Positions 12,535 to 24,132 of a DNA stretch of 64,000 bases are shown here, one piece after another (positions within the stretch are counted from its first letter, which is position 1; the number at the start of each line of letters is the position of its first letter). Both the position numbers and the translations under genes were made by a program. The DNA is from Paramecium sonneborni. Taxonomy: Eukaryota; Ciliophora; Oligohymenophorea; Peniculida; Parameciidae. The notes below the pieces were generated by a model. It was not told the DNA's origin. It saw only the letters and a list, made by a program, of their open reading frames with translations, and made no database searches. The DNA lies in assembly GCA_905182985.1 (NCBI GenBank), contig CAJJDN010000057.1:128417-192416 (forward strand). The letters are read 5' to 3'.

Positions 12535-14651
12535 ATGCATTCTCCATCAAATTATGATTCTAAGAACTCAACCTAAATACCAAGAAATCGGTCTAGTAAT
12601 TAATTTGAAGAAGCCGATCCTACTTCTTAAGGTATTGAATCAGAATATAAAGAGATAGAAAAATCATTAGAATGAGAAATGTAGTTGATTTAGGAGATGG
12701 AGGAGAATCTACCCATAAACCATTATCTTAAAATCATAGAAAATAAAGTCAAGATGAACATGATCATTTACTTGAATAATTGGATTAATGGCATGAATAG
12801 ATCGTTTCAAAAAAAAGAACTTTTGCTTTTGAATAGATTAAATAAAATGACAATAAATTATTGGATAATGAATTTACAAATGATGGAGGACCATAATTAA
12901 ATTAAGCTATCTTAAATTCTATAATGAAACCTTACGAAAAGCCATAATTAAAAGTTTAATCATAAGATGAAGAATAGAATACTTAGGTCCAAGTTAAATT
13001 TTAAATGTTAAGGCCAAACAGAGATTCTGGCAATCCTGTTCTTAAAACTCTTGATTAAGTGAGGATTGAAATGAATAAATAAATCTTAAATTCGTTATTA
13101 TTGTAAAAAGTTACAAAGAAATTAGATGATCTATAAATCAATAGAAAATCTAGATCTAATTGGAATTTACAAAAAATGGATGAGGAAACAGCTCAAGTAG
13201 TTAGAGAGTAATCATAAGCTTTAAAAAATTCAACTCTAAATAATTTTAAAGGATTAACAGAATATTTTAGTAATCCTGCTTAATACATTGATTATGAAGC
13301 AGTTTTATCTAGAGCTAAATATTATAGTAATAGACCTGAAAATTAATTTCAAGTTGAATTAATATAATCTGGTTAATAAACATCATCATCTGCCAAATAA
13401 TTGATGGAATCTTTTTAGTAATTTTAAACTTAAATTAATGAGAATAAATAAATACTTTTTTAAATGAGATTGGAAAATAATCAATAAGTATAATAAGTTA
13501 ATAAGAAAGAAGAAGAAATTAGTGAAATACGAAGAAAATATTATGTAAAAGAAGAAAAGGCAAGACTTGGATATATTCCTGATTAAGAGGGTAAAAAGAG
13601 GAATTTAATGGATATTGTTGAAAAGATTAGATAATAAAGAGATTTAGAAATTAAAAATATTTAAAAAATTATTACATAAATTAAAGATGAAATTCATAAA
13701 AATAATGAAAAACAATAGGTTATTTAAAAGGATTTAGATGAATAAAGATAAAAGAAGAGAAGATGTAAAATGCTTTTGAAAGATATATTTTTGAAATAAT
13801 TACAAGAATCAAATGAATCTTTATTTTCTGAAGGTTTGATTTCTATAATTAAAAACATGAAAAAAATTAATGAAAATGCAAAACTAGATTAATTTCCTCG
13901 ATATCTTGATGATACTTCTAGAAATTATCTTTTATAAGCTGCTTAACTTGAAATTGAGATTGAAGATACTCGATAACTTACTTAAAAACTTCTACCTGCA
14001 ACTTCTAATCTCAAAAGCAGTTAATCATAATAGATTTTATTTTAATCTCAACCTATAAGTGTATCATAAATAAAGAACTAAGTAAAAACAATGCTTAAAA
14101 AAAGTAAAGTTTCAATAAAAAAACCAGTATTTGTTTAAGGTATTGATCCGCTTAATCCTACAGCATTTGCACATATAATTAAATGGGAAAATTAAGAATT
14201 AGAATCACTTAATCCATAAGAAAAAGAAGAAGCTAATTTTAAATTATAAAATTTGTCAAATGATATTAATTTATTAACAAAAGATTATAACTAAAAATTA
14301 GTTCAATTACAATAATAATTGGAATTATTATAAAAGAATGAATAAGAAAGGATATTAAGATTGTATTAAAATAAACGACATTTATCAGATGTTTAAGAAT
14401 TAAAACTTGTTCTTTATTCATTATTTGGATAAATAATTGGTGATTAATTATGGTATGGTTTTGTTATTGAATGGACTGATCAAAAATAATTAAATCCATA
14501 ATAGATCTTAAAAAAAGAGGACGAACAAAAATAAAATGAAAAAAGTTAAAAAAAATAAATTAATTAAAAAATGAAAGAAAGAATATCGAGTACATATCGT
14601 AAATTACAATAAAACAATGAAATTGATTATAATTTTAATATCCTAGATTGA
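12535..14651 (+). CDS. Gln-rich coiled-coil protein, unknown
   Basis: 697 aa after a 23-nt intron (12632-12654, GTATTGAATCAGAATATAAAGAG). Start MHSPSNYDSK; another ATG at 12516 leads into a frame that closes early. Long heptad-like stretches rich in Lys, Glu and Gln occupy residues about 280-430 and 560-640; between them is a more globular Pro-containing part (KKPVFVQGIDPLNPTAFAH). No enzymatic motif. Such proteins in ciliates are often cytoskeletal or basal-body components, but I cannot assign one. Its stop is 14 bp from the stop of the convergent gene at 14666. Confidence 0.65.
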
Positions 14652-14665
14652 TATCTGTTTATTTT

Positions 14666-16062
14666 TCAAATAATTAATAAAAATGGTCTTATTTTTTGTA
14701 ATGCTACTTTTTCATCAACTAAAACAACTTCTTTATGTTATCCATTATGAGTAATTTCAGCTTTAGAAATAAGATAGTACAATACCTCTTAAATCATAAA
14801 AATAAAATGGTTCTCCAATTTAATATCTATATTTTCCTGGTACAGGCATAGTCTTAAATTTTAAATTCATTACTGCCCCTGATTCTACATCAGCCATTTT
14901 GAAATATCCAGTTGTCATTGATGTATCAGTATTAAAAAATTACCAAAACTAAAGAATAATAATTATATTTACCTTATTCTTGAATTCTGGGAATTTTTCA
15001 GGACAAGGATATCCACGATCGTATTCGCAATCGTAATCTAAAACATGTAGTGTTTCATCTTTAAAAAGAGCAGTTATTTCACTATTTTTATATAGCATAT
15101 CTCTAAGGTATGTTTCTTTGAAATCAGGATCACCACATTTATCTCTGGCTCTCACATATAACATGGCTAATGGCAATACTGTTAAAACCTATCTCATAAT
15201 TATGATTTAATACTTTGAATCCAAATGCTAATGGATAAAATTGATAAAAGAAAAGACTGAATGCAGGTAAGAAATAAACATTAAATTTATCAAACAATCT
15301 GTGTCTTCTTTCAATTAAACATGAAAAATTTGGTACCTATATTATTATTAATAATTATATACGTGTCTATGTAATAAATCTTGGATCCATGCCCATCCAA
15401 GTGGAACTGATTCCCAATTATCTTTTGGAGTTTTAACATAAGTATGCTCTTAATTTATATCTCTTGGATATGTATAATAAGCATTCTTAAATTTGTATTG
15501 CCATCTTTTATTATATGGATTAGATGATTGCCATACAATTTTATTGTATTAGGAACGATGTACCAATTATTGTACTCCTTTACTCTTAATAATTTACATT
15601 ATTAATATCTTTTAATTAGTAATATATGCTAATATAATCATTATTTTCTAAACTTTTTCTCCCAAACATCTAATTCTTCAATCATTCTTCGATTTTCTGT
15701 TTATTATTCTTCATACTACAATAATTCCATATTATTACTTCTTTGTTTATGACAGTTTTTCTCATTGTAGATATAAACTCTTTATGTTTTTTTATTGGAG
15801 GCATATAAGTTAATTTATCAGGCCCACCTTAACTCTTATAAGTAAATAAAATTTCAGGATTCGTTACATTTTTAGGAAAACCAACCCTTAATTGAGATTT
15901 ATATTGCATAACAGGTGTTGGATCAAATGAAAAATGTCTTCTTCCTTTTGTTTCAATATTTCCTAAATCAAAATCTCTACCTATGCTATCAATAGGTCTT
16001 AAATGAATTCGACCTCCTTAAAATTTCTAAGGTTTTGAACCTTCTGGTTAAATAGAAATCAT
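14666..16062 (-). CDS. probable ciliate-specific mitochondrial protein
   Basis: About 420 aa from MISIQPEGS (16062) to TGA 14666-14668. At least six introns of 23-26 nt can be placed (for example GTATTGTACTATCTTATTTCTAAAG near 14777-14801); one junction near 15.6 kb is unresolved. The protein is rich in Trp, Tyr, Arg and Pro (VPLGWAWIQDLLHRH; RRHRLFDKFNVYFLPAF) and has one hydrophobic segment (LTVLPLAMLYVRARDKCGD) flanked by basic residues. This composition resembles lineage-specific inner-membrane complex subunits, but no family is recognised and the mitochondrial call is an inference. Convergent with the coiled-coil gene. Confidence 0.55.
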
Positions 16063-16243
16063 TATATAATTTAATTAAATTATTGTTTTAATATTCTTCA
16101 AAAATTATATTTTTTAATTCAAAGTTTACAAGATTGAATCTTATTAGAAGTAATCTTTACAACAAATAATATTTTTAAAAGTATAACAATAGTATAAACC
16201 TTTAATTATTTTTTATTATTTATAAATTAAATTACCTAATTTA

Positions 16244-17335
16244 ATGCTTATTGAACCTGTTCAATAGGATACGATTTATGATATTTCATTTAATTAAAAT
16301 GGTAGTAGATTTGCAATCGCATCTAGTGATTAAATATTAAGAATCTTTGATAAAGTTGATGGGTATAATTCAGCTATAAATATTAGAAAGTGGGAAAAGA
16401 GTTCAGATTTTAAATATACTTTAAGTATCGCAGTTAAAGTAAGATGGGCTGATCCTAAATATGGATAATTGATAGCTATTTCAAGTCAAAATAAAGAGAT
16501 TAAAGTTTGGGAAGAAAAGAAATAATTCTAAGAAAACTCTAATGGATATAAGTAAACTATAACTTAGTGGAAATAAAGATCTCTGATGTTAGAAAAGACT
16601 GAATTAATAGCTGATATTTAATTTGGTTCTAAAGTCAATGGTCTTCTTTTAGTTATAGCATTTGTTGATGGAATTATTTAAGTTCATAGGTTTATTGAAA
16701 ACAATCAATTCAAATTAGAAGGTGATGATACTTTTATTATGCCATTTGGAATTAGATCATTATCATGGAATTATTCTCCAACAGATAAAGATATGTGTGT
16801 ATTTGCAGGAAATGCTGAAAAAAATAGATATATGAAGTCAAAACATGATACATATAACAGTTAAAAAATAAAAACATTAGCTATTTGGGTGCTTTAGCAT
16901 GAAACTTAAAAATTATCATTCATTAAATTTTTTGAATTTGATGAAGAAAATACTGTTTTTGATTCTTAATGGGCAAATTAAAATGGTAAATCATTCCATT
17001 TAATTGCTTTTGCTACATAAGAAGGAGCAAAAATATGGCAATTTAGGTTCATAGGTGAATCATAAGTTGAAAAGCAAAAGTTAATACTTATTAATTAGGA
17101 TTCATAATAAATTAATCCTGCATATAAAGTATAATGGAATTCCTTATCAAATTCACTTATTGTTTCTTATGAACTAATAAATGTAGATGATTAAAAATAG
17201 AATACTACCAGAGATATTAAAGTTTTTCAATTAAAAAATGGAAATTGGATTACTAAGACCACAACTTCTGAACCTAATTTAATTAATGAAATCTAATCTC
17301 TACTCAGTTAGCCATTGGTTTAGTAAAATGCATGA
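16244..17335 (+). CDS. SEH1: SEH1-like WD40 nucleoporin
   Basis: 363 aa, intronless in this reading. WD40-type beta-propeller repeats start at residue 10 (DTIYDISFNQNGSRFAIASSD). The most telling stretch, WADPKYGQLIAISSQNKEIK then VWEE, matches the SEH1 repeat with WAHPEFGQ..VWEE. SEH1 is a peripheral subunit of the Nup107-160 (Y) complex and of GATOR2 in other eukaryotes. The repeat order with an ITQWK..L insert fits SEH1 better than SEC13. Start ATG 16244 is the first after an AT-rich spacer; stop TGA 17333-17335. Confidence 0.75.
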
Positions 17336-18232
17336 ATAATTTTTTAAAAACGATTGATTGAGTAATATTAATTTTATTTATAATTTTCAAATTAATATAA
17401 TTTTCTATCTAATTGTAAGTATTTTAAAATATCTATTTACTTTATAATTTAATTTTTAAATAAACAAAACCTTAATAAGATGAATTCATATAGGGTCTAC
17501 TTTTAAATTTCTTAAAAAAGAGTGTTTATATATTGAGAGAATATAAATATTATAGGAATGAATTCTAAATTTAATAGAGGATCTCCATTAAATAAATTTT
17601 TTAATCATGAGATTTTTTCTCAAAATTCACATAATCATACATAATTATTTTTGGATTAAACTTTGAAAGAAAAAAAATTTTATTGATCATGCAAATCTAT
17701 TCACATAATTAATTTAGAAGAAATAAAATAGATTTACTTGAATGGATATTGATGAAATTTATATAAATTAACAAATATAATCCCAAATCTATTAGAAAAT
17801 GAAATTAAAAAACTCTTTGATGTTTTTTTATTAATAAGATATTGAATTGAATTGATTTGATTTAAATATATTCATATTAACTCCAAAAAGATTTGTGATT
17901 AAGAAATTCATTCTAATAATTAATTTATTATTATATTTTTGAACAGGAATTCAATAAAAATGAATTAGATTCTTAAAATATTAATTTTATTATTATATGA
18001 CATGGAAGTCATAAGATTTTTATTAAATATTATATTATTATATCTTTTCTATATATAATGAAATTTAATGAATATATAATAAAAAGAAAGTAAATGCTTA
18101 AGACAGGGATTAAAATTAGATTAATCTATAAATTTGATGTTTGTTTTTATAAAATTATGGATAGTAATTTTAATTTGAGGCATTGTGATTAACAAAATAT
18201 AATTGAATTTGTTTAAGGAATTGAATAAATAA
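17336..18232. other. long spacer with possible small ORF
   Basis: About 900 bp, extremely AT-rich. A plus-strand frame from 17560 (MNSKFNRGS) is open for about 44 codons, and weakly coding-looking pieces follow to about 17850, but I could not join them into one protein. A second frame from 18058 overlaps the start of the BCKDH gene and is probably chance. Confidence 0.35.
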
Positions 18233-19416
18233 ATGTAATTATTGAAAAGAGTGCATCAATTTGGGTCAACAAAACATAGATTTGCTTCAGATATAGGAAG
18301 TACAAATAGATAGAAAATGAACTTGTTTTAAGCAATAAACAATGCTCTTGATATAGAATTAGGAGCAAATCCAAAGTATATAATAAATATAAGAAAGGGC
18401 ATTATTATTTGGAGAGGATGTAAAATTTGGAGGTGTTTTTCGATGTTCATAAGGTTTGAATGAAAAGTATGGTACAGATAGAGTATTTAATACTCCATTA
18501 TGTGAATAAGTATAAATAAATAGAGATTGATTAGGGGATTGGTGCATTTGGTATAGGATTGGCAAGTGTAGGATATACAGCAATAGCTGAAATATAGTTT
18601 GGTGATTACATTTTTCCAGCATTTGATTAGATAGTGAATGAGGCAGCAAAATTTAGATATCGATCAGGGAATTAATTCAATTGTGGAAGTTTAACAATAA
18701 GATCAACATGGGGAGCTGTAGGTCATGGGTAAAGAATAGTATAAATAATAATATTAGTGCATTATATCATTCATAATCACCAGAAGCATATTTTGCTCAT
18801 ACTCCAGGATTAAAAGTAGTAGTACCGAGAGATCCAATATAAGCAAAAGGATTATTGCTTGCATCTATAAGAGATAAGAATCCAGTGATATTTTTTGAAC
18901 CTAAAGCTTTGTATCGTAATGCAGAAGATGAAGTTCCTTTGGATGATTATGAGGTATAATAATAAATAGTAATAAATGAAAGTTGGAATTATCAAAAGCT
19001 GAAGTAGTGTAATAAGGAAAACATATAACATTGATAGGATATGGAACATCAATAAGAGTATTAAGAGAAGCATCAAAGATGGCAGAAAAAGATGGGGTAA
19101 GCTGTGAGATTATTGATTTATAAACTATATATCCATATGATGGATAGACTTTAGTTGACTCAGTGAAAAAGACTGGAAGGTATATAATTAAATGAATAAA
19201 CAAAATAGATGTATAATAACACATGAAGCACCTTAGACTTGCGGAATGGGAGCTGAATTGAGTGCATTTATTTAAGAGAAATGTTTTTTACATTTAGAAG
19301 CACCAATAAGAAGAGTAACAGGATATGATACACCATTTCCTTTAGTACATGAACCAATATATTTACCAGATAAATTTAAGATTTATGAGGCAATAAAAGA
19401 GAGTGTAAATTATTGA
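18233..19416 (+). CDS. BCKDHB: branched-chain 2-oxoacid dehydrogenase E1 beta subunit
   Basis: 349 aa after five introns (18376-18397, 18510-18534, 18729-18757, 18954-18982, 19180-19208; 22-29 nt). It contains [70 protein letters not shown] and [17 protein letters not shown], all hallmarks of the E1 beta (transketolase-like, thiamine diphosphate) subunit. The C-terminal transketolase domain ends with SHEAP-type and [12 protein letters not shown] motifs. The enzyme decarboxylates branched-chain 2-oxoacids from Val, Leu and Ile in the mitochondrial matrix. N-terminus ([19 protein letters not shown]) is basic and Ser-rich, consistent with a transit peptide. The next gene starts 22 bp downstream. 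Confidence 0.95.
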
Positions 19417-19438
19417 TAAGAATAAATAATTATCTTAA

Positions 19439-20503
19439 ATGGATAAATTATAAACATATCTCACAAAAGCATAAGATGTTTTGAAGAATTTCTATTCAAG
19501 GAAAGGAAGAAAAGGAGTTATGGAGGTAGCAGCAATAAGTTTAGGATTACTTTATCTTTAATATTAGATTCGAAAACATAATGGGTTTTTTATTATTAAT
19601 ATAATTTAAGATGGTTGAAAAAAAAGAGTGTAAGAGATGAACATATCTTTATTACAGGAGGTGCTAGTGGAATTGGAAGAAATATGGCTTTAAGATTTGC
19701 AAAATTAGGAGCCTAAGTATTGAATTATATAATAGATAGATATCAATAGTAGATATTAATAAAGAGGCTTTAGATAAAGTGATAAATGAGATTAATAGCA
19801 AATTTGGAGATAATACAGCGACTGGAACAGTATGTGATGTTAGTGATCCTAAATCTGTTAAGAATGCTATATAATTATGCGTAGAATTTCACAAGAAGAC
19901 AATTAATATCTTAATTAATAATGCAGGAGTTGTTAGTGGCAAATAAATTCTTAATAATACAGAAGAAGGTATATGTAGATCAATGAATATTAATACAACT
20001 TCTCATCATTGGACTGTAAGAGAAGTATTAAGAGATATGATTTAAAATAAACATGGCCATATTGTAACCATTGCTTCTATCGCAGGATGGGTTGGAGTTA
20101 GAGGATTAGCTGATTATTGTGCTTCTAAATTTGGAGCTGTTGGATTTGATGAATCACTTAGATTTGAATTAAGAGCAACTAAATCTAATGTTAAAACTAC
20201 TTGTATTTGTCCTTACTTCATCAATACTGGAATGTTTGATGGAGCTAAATCTAAATTTCCTCTACTTTTCCCTATCTTATCTGAAAGTAAGTTATTTAAA
20301 CTTATTTTATTTTAGATTATGCATCATAAAGAATTGTTAATGCTATTCTCTAAGATGAAACTGTTGTTATTATGCCTATAATACTTAATTTTGCTATTAT
20401 GGTTAAAGCAATCTTTCCAACATCAATCTATGATAATATGATGGAATTATTTGGAGTGAGTGAATCTATGGATCATTTCAAAGGTAGAAAATAATAAATT
20501 TGA
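19439..20503 (+). CDS. short-chain dehydrogenase/reductase (SDR16C/RDH10-like)
   Basis: 328 aa after introns of 26, 23 and 29 nt. An N-terminal membrane anchor ([17 protein letters not shown]) precedes the Rossmann fold. Cofactor motif TGGASGIGR at about residue 65, NNAG ([11 protein letters not shown]), catalytic Ser in IASIAGW and YCASK with active Tyr/Lys are all present. The acidic residue after beta-2 (IVDINKE) favours NAD(H). Layout matches retinol/steroid dehydrogenases of the SDR16C group on ER or lipid droplets; the substrate cannot be told. Starts 22 bp after BCKDHB on the same strand; co-transcription is not implied in ciliates. Confidence 0.9.
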
Positions 20504-20522
20504 TATATAATTATAATATATA

Positions 20523-21143
20523 TCATTATAATTAATTTAATAAATTTATTCTTAAAGTTTCATACTCTTAAATATCATCTTCATATTTATGCCATAATTT
20601 ATTACATTATTCACATGCTTTATTTTTCCACCATGCTGTATGACTCCACCACCACCATTTCCAATCTTCATTCTTGTATGGTAACCATTCCCAATTCTTT
20701 AAAAAATCATCAAATATTTATCTATGATCATGCTTTAAATGAACATTTATCTCTTTATCTAAAATTTTTATCATCTCATTTTTTATTTTCACTAATGTTT
20801 CAACTATTATCTATTATGACTTTGATAAATTTTAACAAACTAATTAATGAGAATATAATTCATCATAAGAAATTTATCCACAACCTAATGGACATTTACA
20901 TAACCAATTCTATAATTTTTAACTCATCTATATATTTGGTCTTACTTCACATATTTCTTTTCTACATAATGGACACTAATGTTGATTTAAAATACAGTTT
21001 TAACAAAAAGTGTGCATCTTACAATCTATTATTACTGGCTCAAATATAACATCTAAACAAATTGAACAATCTAATTCCTTCTCCTCTTCATTTGTTTATA
21101 ATAATACTGATCTTTAATTTATTCTATATTTTTAAGTTTACAT
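20523..21143 (-). CDS. RING-finger protein with second zinc finger
   Basis: 206 aa, intronless. C3HC4 RING at residues about 26-63 (CSICLDVIFEPVIIDC..H..CQNC..CPLC). A second Cys/His cluster follows (CKCPLGCGQISYDELYSHQ then C), resembling a TRAF/SIAH-type finger. The C-terminal half is remarkably Trp-rich (WEWLPYKNEDWKWWWW) and contains CEQCNKLWHKYE. A likely ubiquitin E3; partner unknown. Start at 21143 (MQTQKYRINQ) lies 14 bp from the stop of the TPR gene and the stop is 19 bp from the SDR stop, so the gene is wedged between neighbours. Confidence 0.75.
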
Positions 21144-21157
21144 AAATTATTTAATTA

Positions 21158-23353
21158 TCATGAGACTTTATTTGTTTTATTATCAATCTCCAATGCTTTA
21201 GAATAATCTGCTATTGCCAAATCCATTTCACCAATACTATTATATATTTTAATATCATTATTACTTATCATAACAACATCCTCTATTAAAATAAGCATTT
21301 GCTCCTTAATCGTTCTATAATTGAATTACTTAAGTAAAATCTTCTATAGCCTATCTATTTAAAAATATTCTACTTTACGAAATTCACCAATCCTTTCATT
21401 ACAAATCCCTTTGTTATATATTGCATGAATGTTTACAGGATCTAAATTTATTGCTTTTGTATAATCAGCGATTGCTTCATCAAATTAACCCAACTTTGCT
21501 AAACAATATCCTCTATTATTCAAAGTTCGAGTATTTTCTTTAGAATATATTAATTCTTAAGAATAACAATACACAGCTGTCTCAAAATCTTCCATTTTCC
21601 TCAAAACCAATCCCATATTTGAATATATTATAGGATTCTTTGAATCTAAAGATAAAGCCTTCTTGAAATCTTCTAATGCTTCTTCAAATTTATTCATGCT
21701 TCTTTTACAACATCCTCTATTATGAATATAAACAGGATTCTATGGTTCTATTTCTATTGCCTTATTAAAATCCAAACAAGCCTTCTCAAATTCTCCTATC
21801 TTATCAAATACTAGTCCTCTTCCATTATATGCAGGGGCATAATTCTAATCTATCTTTAAAGATCTTATTAATCTAATTAAATTTATTACGAATTGAAATA
21901 TTTTAATGCTTCTTCTAATTTCTATTATCTATCCATCAATATCCCTATATGAGTTAAAGTATTTGGATTATTTGGTACCACATTATTTGCTATCAAATAA
22001 TCTTATTAAGCTTTATCAAAATCTCCTAACTTTTCATAACAATTTGCCCTATTATAATAAGCCTTAAAATGATTTTTATCCAAACGAATGCATTCATTAA
22101 ATTCTAAAATTGCTTCTCTTATTAAATTCTTCTTTTTCATAGCAAATCCTTTATTATGATAAAAATCTGCTTTTGATGGATCAATCTCTATTGATTTTGC
22201 AAAATCCTTTATTGCCAAATTATAATCTCCTTTTTTATCATAAGATATTCCCCTATTATAATAGGCATAAGCATTCTTTGAATCCATTTCAATAGCCTTA
22301 GTATAATCACTGATTGCATCATTATACATTCTTAGTTTATCAAAAGCAAAGCCTAATCAAATAAATAAGTTAATTCTTACCTCTATTAAATATTGATTTA
22401 AAATGATTTGGATTAAACATCAATCCCATTGTGTAAAATTCTATTGCCTTTATAAAATCTTCTTTTTTTCTTGCATCAAAACCCTAAGAATGAAAAAAAT
22501 CAGATATTTTCTTATTATCATTCTTAATATTCTCTGGTATCATTGAAATTAATTATTACTACATAGGTTACGATATTTCTTTATCAATTATTTATGATGG
22601 TTTCTATATATTCATTTCATTTGCATCAATACTAGTATAAAGAGGATTCTAACTCATAAAACTAGTTTGTTAAGGTTAGTTTTGTATTTATGATTGATCA
22701 TTTTATAAGTATTCCTCATCATTCTAAGGATTCATCAAATCATCTTCTTCAGGTTATTAATATTTATTCTTTTTCGTTGAAAATTGAAATCCATCAATTT
22801 TTGGATAAGGCTCATCTTTTTTCATAGAACTATTCCTAAGTAAAGACCTCTTGTTTATAGAATTCGATAAATTTAAAGATTTTGCATTATCTTTCTCCAA
22901 AGCTCTTGTATAGTCTTCTATAGCTCCAGCAAAGTCTCCTTTCAAATTTAAACAAGAAGCTCGAGCAAATGCAGCATTTACATGATTTTCATCTAAAGAA
23001 AGAACTTTTGAAAAATCTTCAATTGCTAAATCTATTTAACCCAATTTTTCATTTGCACATCCTTCAATTTCAAATTTTAATACCTCGCAAATAATATCCG
23101 CCTACGTTATCGCAGTCTGTTTCTAAAAGCTTGTTACAATCTTAAATTGCTGTTTAATACTCTCCTTTCTTAATATAAGCAGATGCACGAATATACAGAG
23201 CTTTCTTGTGATTTGGACAATTCTTAAGTTTCCCTGTGCAAATCGCAATCAGATTGTCTATATTGATGGACTAAATTTGGTTTACATTCTTACAGGTCTG
23301 TATTTAGGAACCTTCTACTAACTAGGCAATTTTGTTAAGCCTGGTGCTTGCAT
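21158..23353 (-). CDS. TPR-repeat protein
   Basis: About 700 aa from MQAPGLTKLPS (23353). At least three introns: GTAAGA..TTTAG (23 nt), GTATTA..TGAAG (22 nt) and GTAAGA..GATTAG (28 nt, near 22352-22379). Two TPRs at the N-terminus are followed by a linker rich in Ser, Asn and Gln. The C-terminal two thirds is a run of about nine TPR units of the pattern A-YYNRG-YDK-GDY--AI-DF-K-IEIDP. TPR solenoids mediate protein binding; no catalytic domain is present. Similar O-GlcNAc-transferase-type TPR arrays are common in ciliates, so a specific role cannot be given. Confidence 0.85.
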
Positions 23354-23764
23354 ATTTTTAAATTTAGAGAAAATATTGAATTATTCTTTTAATTGTATTA
23401 CATGATCATTTAAACATTTGCTAAATATTTTTCAAGTATATATAAATGTACTAAAGTGAAGTAGCTTAATAATCCTTAATTTTTATCCTTTTTTTATCGA
23501 TATATTTAGAAAATAGTAAATATGTACTTTCATGCTCAATAGCTAAAATATAGGGCAAAACATCTAATATTAAATCATGATGTTTTTTTTATCATTTCTA
23601 ATATAAAAATAATTCTTTAGGGTTAATTGATATTTTTACATATTTCTATCAATAGCTTAATTCATTTCTTAGTTAAAGAATAAATTTCAAAATAATCATT
23701 TTAAATTATTCTTAAAATTATTCATATAAACTCTATCATTAAAATAAATAGTTAATTTACAAAA
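23354..23764. other. spacer, nothing recognised
   Basis: About 410 bp of AT-rich sequence between divergent genes; presumably holds both promoters. No motif stands out. Confidence 0.4.
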
Positions 23765-24132
23765 ATGAATGGATTATTTGAAGTATATCTTTTCAATATT
23801 TTATTAGAATAATCAATTCATTTAGAATAAAGAATTGACTATTTTCATAAGGAAAATGATAATATCATAATTATTTGTGTATAAACGAGAAATTTTGTTG
23901 CATATTCAATTAAATTTTGATAAACTATAGAATTAGGTAATACCATTTTTAGGCATCTATAGATTTAATATCATAAACCAAATTAAAAAATTAATTTAAA
24001 ATTGATTATATTCATTTTTTAACAAGATTAGGAATCTAAGGTAAAGGTTAGTCAATTTACCCAGCTTAGAAAGCTGAAGCTGCCATTTTAGATTATTTAT
24101 ATAATGTTTTAGAAGATATAATGGAATCTTGA
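23765..24132 (+). CDS. small hypothetical protein with a 16-nt intron
   Basis: 108 aa when two introns are removed: a 25-nt GTATATCTT..TTAG after residue 6 and a 16-nt GTAATACCATTTTTAG at 23937-23952. The joined C-terminus (AEAAILDYLYNVLEDIMES) is a convincing amphipathic helix. Function unknown. The last 80 bp overlap the 3' part of the convergent gene on the other strand, as far as that gene can be read. Confidence 0.45.

Noticed and set aside
18058..18360. Open frame overlapping the BCKDHB start
   Set aside because: Different frame from a certain gene; composition is random-like.
18359..19224. Minus-strand standard-code ORFs of 70-107 aa
   Set aside because: They are antisense to the spliced BCKDHB gene, whose conserved domains are unambiguous.
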